11,073 nt of DNA from CAYXDO01 sp964463485. Lineage in GTDB: Bacteria > Myxococcota > Kuafuiibacteriia > Kuafuiibacteriales > Kuafuiibacteriaceae. The notes beneath the pieces were generated by a model that saw nothing but the letters and a program-made list of their open reading frames with translations, ran no database searches and was not told where the DNA came from. The DNA is taken from positions 1 through 11,073 of the forward strand of contig CAYXDO010000246.1 of NCBI GenBank assembly GCA_964463485.1, given 5' to 3'. The position numbers were made by a program, and so were the translations under genes. This document shows, piece after piece, positions 1 through 6,084 of the stretch; position 1 is the stretch's first letter; every line of letters begins with the position of its first letter.

Positions 1-60
1 CCGATGGAATATCGAGGAGTTGCTGGTCGCTTGAAGGTGAACCGGATCGAGTGGGATTCG

Positions 61-96
61 GCGACGGCGACGGCGACGGCAACGGCAACGGCAACG
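61..96. repeat. Hexanucleotide microsatellite, six units
   Basis: Six head-to-tail 6-bp units are visible: three copies of GCGACG (61-78) followed directly by three copies of GCAACG (79-96). The clean split into two blocks that differ by one base suggests expansion by slippage after a point change. It lies 66 bp upstream of the antitoxin start. An open frame that runs through it into the antitoxin would encode an Ala-Thr run, but that extension lacks family similarity and is not taken as coding. Confidence 0.85.
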
Positions 97-162
97 ACTC
101 GAACGCCAGCCCCGCCTTGTCGATCTTCTATGGTACCGGCTAGGCCGGGTTATGAAGAAGTT

Positions 163-390
163 ATGGCAACCGAGAAAATCACGGTCGCTTTGGAGCCGGA
201 CCTCGTCAAGCGGGCGAAGCGGGCGGTAAAAGCTGGGCGAGCGAAGTCCGTCAGCGCGCTCGTCAACTCCGCCCTCGAAGATCGGCTCCGGAAGGACGAT
301 CTCGACGCGCTGTTCGAACAGTGGGACGCTGAACGCGGCCCTCCAACGACGGGGGACAGAGCATGGGCCGCCCGCGTCCTCGGGCTGTAG
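163..390 (+). CDS. VapB-like ribbon-helix-helix antitoxin
   Basis: This 75-residue protein looks like the antitoxin of a type II toxin-antitoxin pair, which binds its own promoter as a dimer and neutralises a PIN-domain RNase. Residues 5-10 (KITVAL) form the expected N-terminal beta strand. They are followed by a basic helix (PDLVKRAKRAVKAG) and the characteristic second helix around SVSALVNSALEDRL (residues 29-42), the usual pattern of the RHH/VapB family. The acidic C-terminal tail (residues 45-75) would be the toxin-binding part. The ATG at 163 is chosen because the fold begins there and a purine-rich GAAGAAG (154-160) lies just upstream, although its spacing of only 2 bp is short. Its last 28 bp overlap the start of the toxin reading frame, which is typical translational coupling. 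The antitoxin appears intact while its partner is broken. Confidence 0.8.
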   Translation: MATEKITVALEPDLVKRAKRAVKAGRAKSVSALVNSALEDRLRKDDLDALFEQWDAERGPPTTGDRAWAARVLGL

Positions 391-527
391 TTCTCGATGC
401 GGGAGCGCTGATTGCGCTCGAGAAACGCCACCCACGAATGCAGGCGCTGCTTCAGCTCGCGCACTGGGCGCGTTCGGCGCGGCGGCTCTGGGTGCCCGCA
501 GCCTTGCGCGGTTCTGGTGCGATGACG
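363..527 (+). pseudogene. Truncated VapC-like PIN-domain toxin
   Basis: The frame starts at ATG 363 inside the antitoxin gene and opens with VVLDAGALIALEKRHPR, the classic first strand and helix of a PIN-domain ribonuclease, including the first catalytic Asp. The similarity continues through the helix to RLWVPAA, where PIN toxins normally read VPA followed by an L-A-x-x-W segment. In the current frame the sequence turns unrelated there. One frame over (from about 505) it reads ARFWCDD, which resembles the expected continuation, so a one-base shift near 501-506 is possible. Homology ends by about 527, exactly where the opposite-strand Sel1 gene ends (stop at 530-532). A full PIN domain needs roughly 130 residues and three or four acidic residues. 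Only the first third is present, so the toxin cannot be active. The open frame itself runs on to 704, but that part is antisense to the Sel1 gene. Confidence 0.75.
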
Positions 528-529
528 AC

Positions 530-2332
530 TCATTCCACGAAGCCTACGAGATCTGCGACATGGCAGGCGAAAGGGTCTCCGGACTTGCAGGCGCCGAGGA
601 GCTTCGGGGCTGCCTTCTTTCGGTCGTACAAACTCATGAGCGCCTCCCGAGTACACGCGCGGGCCCGACCAGCCGCGCAGGCTTTGGTGACTTGGTCGAG
701 CTGAGCTGAGGCCACCTTCTTCGGGACTCCGACTTTGCCGTCTGGGTCTCCGAGGATCTGCAGGTAAGTACACGAGGTCATGTCCCAGGACTGGCAGGCT
801 CGTCGAAAGAGCTCGCGGGCGCGACCTTGATTCTGGTCGATCCCTCGGCCGGAGTCGTAGGCGATCGCGAGATCTCTGCAGCGATCCGAACGTGTGTTGC
901 AGGCTCGGCGATAGAAGCTCAGGGCGCGGTTCTCATCGAGGCGCCCGGCGCCGGCGAATTCGAACGAGTATCCGAGCTCGAGGCAACCTTCCCCGTCGCC
1001 CCCGTCGCAGGCTCGGAACGCAAACCCTTCGGCCCGCGACTCGTCTCGTTTCACGCCGAGACCGATACTTAGTCGAAAGGCAACTCGACCGCATGCGAGC
1101 GCCGAGCCGGCTTCGCACCCTCTTTGAAAGAAGGCGTAGCTACGATCGACGTGGCCTTCGGACTCGAGCAGCGCTCCGAGCACTGCGCAGGCGCGGGCGT
1201 GTCCGCGTTGGCAGACACGATCCGCAATTTCCTTGGCCCGCTCGGGATCCTCGACAAGTCCCGTACCGTCGCGGTGGGCGATCGCGAGGTTGGTGCAAGC
1301 GCTGGACGAGCCGAGCTCACACGCCTGGTCGAACAACCGAGCGGCATACGTACGATCACTCTCCGGGCGATTCGACGCGGACACCAGGACACCGAGCAAC
1401 TCACAACTCGTAGCGCTCCCACGATCGCATTGTTCGAAACACTCCTTTTCGTCGCTCGGGTCACAGGTGTAACTTTTGGCGCGGTCTCGCTGTACACATC
1501 CGGTCTCGGTGCGAACGATGGCGTCGGCGGGCCGAAATCGGGGCCGCGGAGGACCTGCCACGAAATCAGCGCCCTGCTGGCGGGGCCTCACGAGCGCCGT
1601 GTCCTCCGGGCCACACGGCACGACGCTGGGGCCGGAAATGCCGAGCGTGTCTCCTCTGAGCTCTTCACCGATGCGAACCAGCTCGAGGCGAATCGGCTGC
1701 GCGCAGCTGGGCGGGGGCGTGCTCGAAGGGGGTCCGCAGGAGCTGACGTCCCCGCCCTTCAGCTCACCGCCGGCCGCGATCAGCTCGTCGGCAAGTCTCG
1801 GCTGAGTTTCGGACCCCACGGAGGCTGCGAAGACACCCACGTCGGCGCTTCGGATCCAATGAGTTGCACCCCGACACCGCTCTCCGGCGGGCCGGGCCCC
1901 AGCGGTCGCGGTCCAGCGGCCTATGGTTCGCGAAGCCACGTCGAAGGTCGCACCCTCTCGCAGGCCTCCGGTCTGGCGCTCCAAAAGAGACGCGCGAGTC
2001 GGTAAGTTGAGCCCGAGCTCCCGCTGCGTGGTCAAGACGAGAACGGAGAGCTCAGGCTCGAACCGGACGAAACCATACTCTCCGCGCGATGTACACCCAG
2101 GCAGCATCGACAGCACCCGCCCGTCGTATTTCACGAAGGCCAGGCCCAACGCGAGGTCGTCGATCAGTCGTGATCTCTCGGCGTCGGTGAGATCCACGGC
2201 CAAGACTCTGCCGTAGGGAGGGCCCGGATCGACCGGGGTCTCCGCGGGCTTCTTCACTTCGGGTTGAGGGCGCGCGCACGCCGCGAGCATCGAGAGCAGC
2301 AGGATACGAGGGAACGTGGAAGTCTCGATCAT
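530..2332 (-). CDS. Cys-rich Sel1-repeat lipoprotein
   Basis: The product is a 600-residue predicted lipoprotein. The ATG at 2330-2332 is chosen because it gives a short signal peptide ending in the canonical lipobox LAAC, with the lipid-bearing Cys at residue 19. The frame stays open further upstream, but that stretch is antisense to the neighbouring propeller gene. A Pro-rich linker (residues 21-40) leads to a domain of about 230 residues (40-280) of unknown function. It contains a CRGATHWI segment (153-160) and several Cys, and from memory it resembles the domain that precedes Sel1-like repeats in other myxobacterial lipoproteins. From about residue 298 to 592 there are nine Sel1-like helical repeats, nearly all carrying paired Cys spaced C-x7-C (302/310, 338/346, 374/382, 406/414, 442/450, 513/521, 552/560, 582/590; 478/485 is one shorter). 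Such pairs form disulfide staples in the Helicobacter Hcp proteins, consistent with an oxidising periplasmic or surface location. A protein-binding scaffold role is inferred. It is transcribed divergently from the propeller operon. Confidence 0.85.
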   Translation of the reverse strand: MIETSTFPRILLLSMLAACARPQPEVKKPAETPVDPGPPYGRVLAVDLTDAERSRLIDDLALGLAFVKYDGRVLSMLPGCTSRGEYGFVRFEPELSVLVLTTQRELGLNLPTRASLLERQTGGLREGATFDVASRTIGRWTATAGARPAGERCRGATHWIRSADVGVFAASVGSETQPRLADELIAAGGELKGGDVSSCGPPSSTPPPSCAQPIRLELVRIGEELRGDTLGISGPSVVPCGPEDTALVRPRQQGADFVAGPPRPRFRPADAIVRTETGCVQRDRAKSYTCDPSDEKECFEQCDRGSATSCELLGVLVSASNRPESDRTYAARLFDQACELGSSSACTNLAIAHRDGTGLVEDPERAKEIADRVCQRGHARACAVLGALLESEGHVDRSYAFFQRGCEAGSALACGRVAFRLSIGLGVKRDESRAEGFAFRACDGGDGEGCLELGYSFEFAGAGRLDENRALSFYRRACNTRSDRCRDLAIAYDSGRGIDQNQGRARELFRRACQSWDMTSCTYLQILGDPDGKVGVPKKVASAQLDQVTKACAAGRARACTREALMSLYDRKKAAPKLLGACKSGDPFACHVADLVGFVE

Positions 2333-2441
2333 CGACCGACCTGAAATCGAACTGAACGCTAGGATTTTAGCACGCATCGATATTTTGGGGATCTTGCACA
2401 CGAACAACGCCCACGCGCCCACGAACGCGGTACAAACGGCC
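2333..2441. promoter_or_regulatory. Divergent intergenic region, probable promoters
   Basis: This 109-bp space separates the starts of the Sel1 lipoprotein (minus) and the first propeller lipoprotein (plus), so it must carry both promoters if the genes are transcribed from here. Its core (about 2361-2394) is clearly AT-richer than the surroundings. On the minus strand TAAAAT (2369-2364) could be a -10 element 32 bp before the Sel1 start, but no convincing -35 is seen 16-18 bp upstream. No strong plus-strand promoter or Shine-Dalgarno site before 2442 could be picked out. The assignment rests mainly on gene orientation and base composition. Confidence 0.35.
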
Positions 2442-4076
2442 ATGCTGAAGCAGGGAGCGGGTGCCCTGGCGGCGCTGGCTATTCTCGGGGCCGGATGCTC
2501 CGACAGCGGCCCGATCTCCGCGGGGGTCGGCGACTCAAAGACCAGCAGAGAGAACGATGAAGGGTGCGGTCGAGACGCCGACTGCCCGGCTGGGCTGATC
2601 TGCGTCGAGGCGCGGTGTGTCAGCCCGGACGATCTGTTGCCTCCGGACACGGAGGAGTCGATCGAAGCCCGTCCGGTCGGGACCGGACAGGTCCTGTTTG
2701 CGCTCTCGAGGGCGTCCGACTCGGTCGCGGTGATCGACCCGAACACGCTGGAGATCGCGGCCGTGGATGTCGCACCCGACCCTGTGGCGCTCGCTCCAGT
2801 CGCGGGCGACAGCGCCGTCATTCTTTCGAAGGCCGGCCGCGCACTCACGATCGTGAGCCGGGCCGCGAGCGGCGAGCTCGCCGCCAAGGAGATTCCGTTG
2901 CTGCGACAATTCACCCACGTTTCGGTGTCGCCTCGAGGTGAGTACGCGGTGGCTTGGACCGGTGGAGATAACCTCCCAGACGAGGGTGCGGAGGGTTTGG
3001 TGACGATCGTGAGTCTCTCGGGCGCCGAAGCGCCGGTGGAGGTCGCGGCGGGCTACCGGCACACGAACGTGTTCTTCCGTGAGACGGCCGAGGGGACCTC
3101 CGCGATCATCGCCGGCAAGTTCGAGGTCGTGATCGTCGATCTGACCGATCCAACCCGTCGCGCCGAGCGTGTTCGGCTTCCCGATGTGTTCGCCGAGGTG
3201 ATCGGCCGAGAGGTCGTCGGGGGAGTCAACGCCGAGTATCTCTTGATTCGATCATTCGCCGAGCGAGGGATCGGCGTGTTGTCCGTGGAGACTTCGACGA
3301 TCACCATCGTGCCGCTCCCCGGCATACCCACCGACCTGGATCTGGTCGCGGGCGGCGAGTCCGCGGTAGCCGCCATTCGCGCGACCTCCGAGGTAGCCAT
3401 CCTTCCGCTGCCCGAGTCTCTGACCAGCTCGAGCGCGGTGAGGATCGTGACGATCGACTCGGTCATTCCTGGACAGGTCGAGGTTTCGCAAAACGGTGAG
3501 TTTGCGGCGGTGTTTTCGACTCAGGATGATGTTGAGCGTTTCGGGTGGGTCGAGCTCGAGACGGGCGATCTCCGAGTGTTCGACCGACTGCGCAAGCTCG
3601 TGCGACAGATCGGGCTCGCGCCCGATGGCGCGACGGCCGTGGTGATCCATCGCCCCAACCCCAGCAGCACGAACGCCGATCCGTACGAGCGAGCGGTCGA
3701 TCTGGACGAAGGGTACTCGGTAGTGGACCTCTCTTCGGGAGAGTCACAACTGAAGCGAACCGGGACGGTTGCTCCGGCGGAGCTCACTTTCTCCCCAACC
3801 GGGAGGACCGCGGCGATGACTTTGCGGCTCGACGCGGCCGGTGCTCGGGTCTTCGAGACGGTGAGCTTGGAGACGCTGATCGTGGACGCGTATGACCTGG
3901 CCTCCGCGCCCGAGTTCGCTGGCACCTTCCCGGAGGTTCCGGGGCAGCCCACCGAGCGATTTTGGGTCACTCAGGCGCATTCGGCAGGACGAATCAGCTT
4001 CTTGGATGCGGAGAGTCGGCAGCTCAAGACGGCGACGGGGTTCCAACTCAATTCGGGGATTTCGGGCGGGCGATGA
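2442..4076 (+). CDS. Beta-propeller lipoprotein, paralogue A
   Basis: The product is 544 residues. The ATG at 2442 gives a signal peptide with one Lys, a hydrophobic core and Cys 19 in the context LGAGC, an acceptable though not textbook lipobox. No good Shine-Dalgarno site precedes it, and the frame is open further upstream. After a hydrophilic linker comes a compact module with Cys 42, 48, 54 and 59 in the pattern GCGRDADCPAGLIC...C, a small disulfide knot common in myxobacterial surface lipoproteins. The rest is built of repeated beta-strand segments such as VLFALSRASDSVAVIDPNTL, LVTIVSLSG, FTHVSVSPRGEYAVAW and GVLSVETSTITIVPLPG. These are the strand-turn-DPxTL pattern of YVTN/YncE-like or WD-type beta-propellers. 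No catalytic motif is recognised. It is about four-fifths identical by eye, without gaps, to the next gene, and ends the same way (GFQLNxGIS). It is probably the first gene of a four-gene operon; binding or scaffolding is inferred. Confidence 0.8.
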   Translation: MLKQGAGALAALAILGAGCSDSGPISAGVGDSKTSRENDEGCGRDADCPAGLICVEARCVSPDDLLPPDTEESIEARPVGTGQVLFALSRASDSVAVIDPNTLEIAAVDVAPDPVALAPVAGDSAVILSKAGRALTIVSRAASGELAAKEIPLLRQFTHVSVSPRGEYAVAWTGGDNLPDEGAEGLVTIVSLSGAEAPVEVAAGYRHTNVFFRETAEGTSAIIAGKFEVVIVDLTDPTRRAERVRLPDVFAEVIGREVVGGVNAEYLLIRSFAERGIGVLSVETSTITIVPLPGIPTDLDLVAGGESAVAAIRATSEVAILPLPESLTSSSAVRIVTIDSVIPGQVEVSQNGEFAAVFSTQDDVERFGWVELETGDLRVFDRLRKLVRQIGLAPDGATAVVIHRPNPSSTNADPYERAVDLDEGYSVVDLSSGESQLKRTGTVAPAELTFSPTGRTAAMTLRLDAAGARVFETVSLETLIVDAYDLASAPEFAGTFPEVPGQPTERFWVTQAHSAGRISFLDAESRQLKTATGFQLNSGISGGR

Positions 4077-4092
4077 TTTCGGGCAGGCGATG
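4059..4092 (+). repeat. 17-bp tandem duplication at a stop codon
   Basis: Bases 4059-4075 and 4076-4092 are two adjacent copies of a 17-bp unit, ATTTCGGGC-(G/A)-GGCGATG, with a single mismatch (4068 G, 4085 A). The stop codon of the first propeller gene (TGA 4074-4076) straddles the junction of the two copies. The duplicated piece therefore contains the last codons of the gene. It is followed by a GATGATGACGATG run up to the assembly gap. Confidence 0.8.
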
Positions 4093-4137
4093 ATGATGAC
4101 GATGAACAAAGGTTCCGAAATGCGACGTCGCGACCGC

Positions 4138-4237
4138 NNNNNNNNNNNNNNNNNNNNNNNNNNNNNNNNNNNNNNNNNNNNNNNNNNNNNNNNNNNNNNN
4201 NNNNNNNNNNNNNNNNNNNNNNNNNNNNNNNNNNNNN
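4138..4237. other. Assembly gap (100 N)
   Basis: Exactly 100 consecutive N, the conventional size for a scaffold gap of unknown length, so the true distance between the two propeller genes is not known. The right flank is a 15-bp tandem repeat. The last seven bases of the left flank (CGACCGC, 4131-4137) match the end of that repeat unit. The gap therefore probably marks a repeat array that short reads could not cross. Any frame read across it is not reliable. Confidence 0.95.
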
Positions 4238-4307
4238 GTCCGGATCGACCGCGTCCGGATCGACCGCGTCCGGATCGACCGCGTCCGGATCGACCGCGTC
4301 CGGATCG
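4238..4307. repeat. 15-bp tandem repeat array at the gap edge
   Basis: Four perfect copies of the 15-bp unit GTCCGGATCGACCGC (4238-4252, 4253-4267, 4268-4282, 4283-4297) plus a 10-bp partial copy (4298-4307). The unit length is a multiple of three and all frames stay open. On the plus strand the frame shared with the next gene reads VRIDR units; on the minus strand one frame reads AVDPD units. Whether the array is translated is unknown. The array continues into the gap, so the copy number is a minimum. Confidence 0.9.
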
Positions 4308-4354
4308 GGCACGGGCGCGGGCCGCGGCCCGTCCGCGCCTCGGCGCGCAACAGG

Positions 4355-5986
4355 TTGCTTCGTGGCCCGATCGCGTTCTTCGGAGTGGCCATGTCTTTTT
4401 TGGGGTGTGGCTCCTCGGACGAGGCGGCTGTTCGCTTCGACGAACCGGGCGCTCCGAGCGCAAACGACGGCGGTTGCGGGCGGGACGCGGATTGTCCGGC
4501 CGGGTTGATTTGCGTCGAGGCGCGGTGTGTCAGCCCGGACGATCTTTTGCCGCCCGATACGGAGGCGGAGATCGACGCGCGCCCCGTGGGGACGGGACAG
4601 GTCCTCTTTGCGCTGTCTCGCGAGTCCGACTCGGTCGCGGTGATCGATCCGGAGACTTTGCTGATCGAATCCGTTGATGTCGCACCCGACCCGGTGGCGC
4701 TCGCGGTCTCCGAAGGTGACTCTGCCGTGATTCTCTCGCGGGCGGGCCGGGCCCTGACGATCGTGAGCCGAGCTTCGAGCGGTGAGATCACGTCCAGGGA
4801 GCTCCGGCTGCGGCGGCGATTCACGCATCTCTCCGTATCACGTGGGGGTGAGTATGCGGTCGCATGGACCGGCGGGGACGACGTTCCTGATCAGGGCGCA
4901 GAGGGTTTGGTGACGATCGTGGATCTCTCGGGCATCGAAGCGCCGGTGGAGGTCGCGGCAGGCTACCGCCATACGAACGTGTTCTTCCGCGAGACCTCCG
5001 AGGGTATGTTTGCCATCGTGGCGGGCAAGGACGAGATCGCGATCGTCGAGCTGACCGATCCGGGCCAGCGCGCGCGGCGTGTTCGGCTGCCCGACGCGTT
5101 TGCGGAGGTGATCGGGCGTGAGGTCGTAGGAGGGTCGAACGCCGAGTATCTCTTGATTCGTTCGTTCGGCGAGCGAGGCGTGGGCGTGTTGTCGGTCGAT
5201 ACGTCGACGATCACGATCGTGCCGTTGCCCGGCATACCCACGGACCTCGACCTCGTCCCTGGCGGTGAGTCTGCCGTTGTAGCGATTCGAGCGAGCAGCG
5301 AGGTGGCGGTGCTTCCGCTCCCGGAGTCGCTGACCAACCCAGACTTGGTGAGGGTGGTGCCGATCGAATCGGTGATTTCGGGCCAGGTCGAAGTTTCGAG
5401 GGATGGTCAGTTCGCGGCGGTGTTTTCGACTCAGGACGACGTGGAGCGCTTCGGTTGGGTCGACCTCGCGACCGGCGGCGTTCGGGTGTTCGACCGCTTG
5501 AACAAGCTCGTGCGACAGATTGGGCTCTCTCCCGACGGTGCGACGGCGGTGGTGGTGCATCGACCCAACCCCGCCAGCACGAACGCCGACCCATACGAGC
5601 GCGCTGTCGATCTCGACGAAGGGTACTCGGTGGTGACCCTGGCGTCCGGGGAGTCGCAGCTCAAGCGAACGGGTTCGGTGCCCCCAGCCGAGCTCACCTT
5701 CTCACCGACTGGGCGCACCGCCGCGATGACGTTTCGACTGGACGCGGTGAGTGCGAAGCGCTTCGAGACGGTGAGTCTGTCGACGCTCATCGTGAACGCG
5801 TATGACTTGGCGTCCGCGCCGGAGTTTGCGGGCGCGCTTCCGGAGGTTTCAGGACGGCCCACAGAGCGCTTCTGGGTGACGCAGGTCCATCCGGCCGGAC
5901 GAATCAGCTTCTTGGACGCGGAGAGTCGACGACTCGAGACCGCTACTGGATTCCAGCTCAACGCGGGCATCTCGAGCGCACGATGA
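4355..5986 (+). CDS. Beta-propeller lipoprotein, paralogue B
   Basis: The product is 543 residues, a tandem paralogue of the preceding gene. The TTG at 4355 is preferred: it gives MLRGPIAFFGVAMSFLGC, a basic residue plus hydrophobic core ending at Cys 18, which parallels the M-L-K start of paralogue A. No strong Shine-Dalgarno site is visible, and the frame stays open through the 15-bp repeats into the gap, so a longer N-terminus is not excluded. Cys 41, 47, 53 and 58 repeat the four-cysteine module exactly. The propeller body aligns with paralogue A without gaps from residue 41 to the end; the linker and signal peptide do not align. Conserved blocks include AGYRHTNVFFRET, AEVIGREVVGG, NAEYLLIRSF and AVFSTQDDVERFGWV. 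No active-site motif is recognised. The stop (5984-5986) lies 98 bp before the next start. The role is likely the same kind of exported binding or scaffold protein, possibly diverged in ligand. Confidence 0.8.
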   Translation: MLRGPIAFFGVAMSFLGCGSSDEAAVRFDEPGAPSANDGGCGRDADCPAGLICVEARCVSPDDLLPPDTEAEIDARPVGTGQVLFALSRESDSVAVIDPETLLIESVDVAPDPVALAVSEGDSAVILSRAGRALTIVSRASSGEITSRELRLRRRFTHLSVSRGGEYAVAWTGGDDVPDQGAEGLVTIVDLSGIEAPVEVAAGYRHTNVFFRETSEGMFAIVAGKDEIAIVELTDPGQRARRVRLPDAFAEVIGREVVGGSNAEYLLIRSFGERGVGVLSVDTSTITIVPLPGIPTDLDLVPGGESAVVAIRASSEVAVLPLPESLTNPDLVRVVPIESVISGQVEVSRDGQFAAVFSTQDDVERFGWVDLATGGVRVFDRLNKLVRQIGLSPDGATAVVVHRPNPASTNADPYERAVDLDEGYSVVTLASGESQLKRTGSVPPAELTFSPTGRTAAMTFRLDAVSAKRFETVSLSTLIVNAYDLASAPEFAGALPEVSGRPTERFWVTQVHPAGRISFLDAESRRLETATGFQLNAGISSAR

Positions 5987-6073
5987 TAGCCACACCCTCA
6001 AATCGTCCCCATGGCTCGAGCGAGCTTTTGGGCGACTCACCGTCGCAGAGGAACGTCGCGGCCGCGCCGCGGC

Positions 6074-6080
6074 AGGGAGA
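6074..6080 (+). promoter_or_regulatory. Shine-Dalgarno site deciding the 6085 start
   Basis: AGGGAGA lies four bases before ATG 6085, so its AGGGAG core is about six bases from the start, and fixes that codon rather than the in-frame ATG at 5983, which overlaps the previous stop but gives no signal peptide at the terminus. A short GC hairpin (GCCGC 6061-6065 with GCGGC 6069-6073) ends directly before it and could affect access to the site. Confidence 0.7.
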
Positions 6081-6084
6081 CTTC

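Noticed and set aside
2..34. Possible C-terminal tail of an upstream plus-strand gene (RWNIEELLVA then TGA)
   Set aside because: Only ten codons are visible, too few to judge coding potential; nothing upstream is available.
4..162. N-terminal extension of the antitoxin from ATG 4
   Set aside because: The added residues include an Ala-Thr run from the microsatellite and Pro/Arg-rich sequence with no similarity to the family; the RHH fold starts at 163.
1124..2005. Long plus-strand open frame of 293 codons inside the Sel1 gene
   Set aside because: High GC leaves antisense frames open; the translation is Arg/Gly/Ala-rich with no motif, while the minus strand shows a lipobox and ordered Sel1 repeats.
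2333..2914. Upstream extension of the Sel1 lipoprotein on the minus strand
   Set aside because: It is antisense to the propeller gene and would bury the lipobox signal peptide deep inside the protein.
4238..4307. CRISPR array, or thrombospondin-type calcium-binding AVDPD repeats on the minus strand
   Set aside because: Units are contiguous 15-mers without spacers, so not CRISPR; the minus-strand frame has no supported start, signal or flanking domain and lies antisense to a well-supported gene.
3892..4677. Plus-strand frame running through the N gap with a PDRPR repeat
   Set aside because: It depends on 100 unknown bases and overlaps the ends of both propeller genes in another frame.
5983..6084. 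ATG 5983 as start of the third lipoprotein, overlapping the previous stop
   Set aside because: It would place the signal peptide 34 residues inside the protein, and the ribosome site fits ATG 6085.
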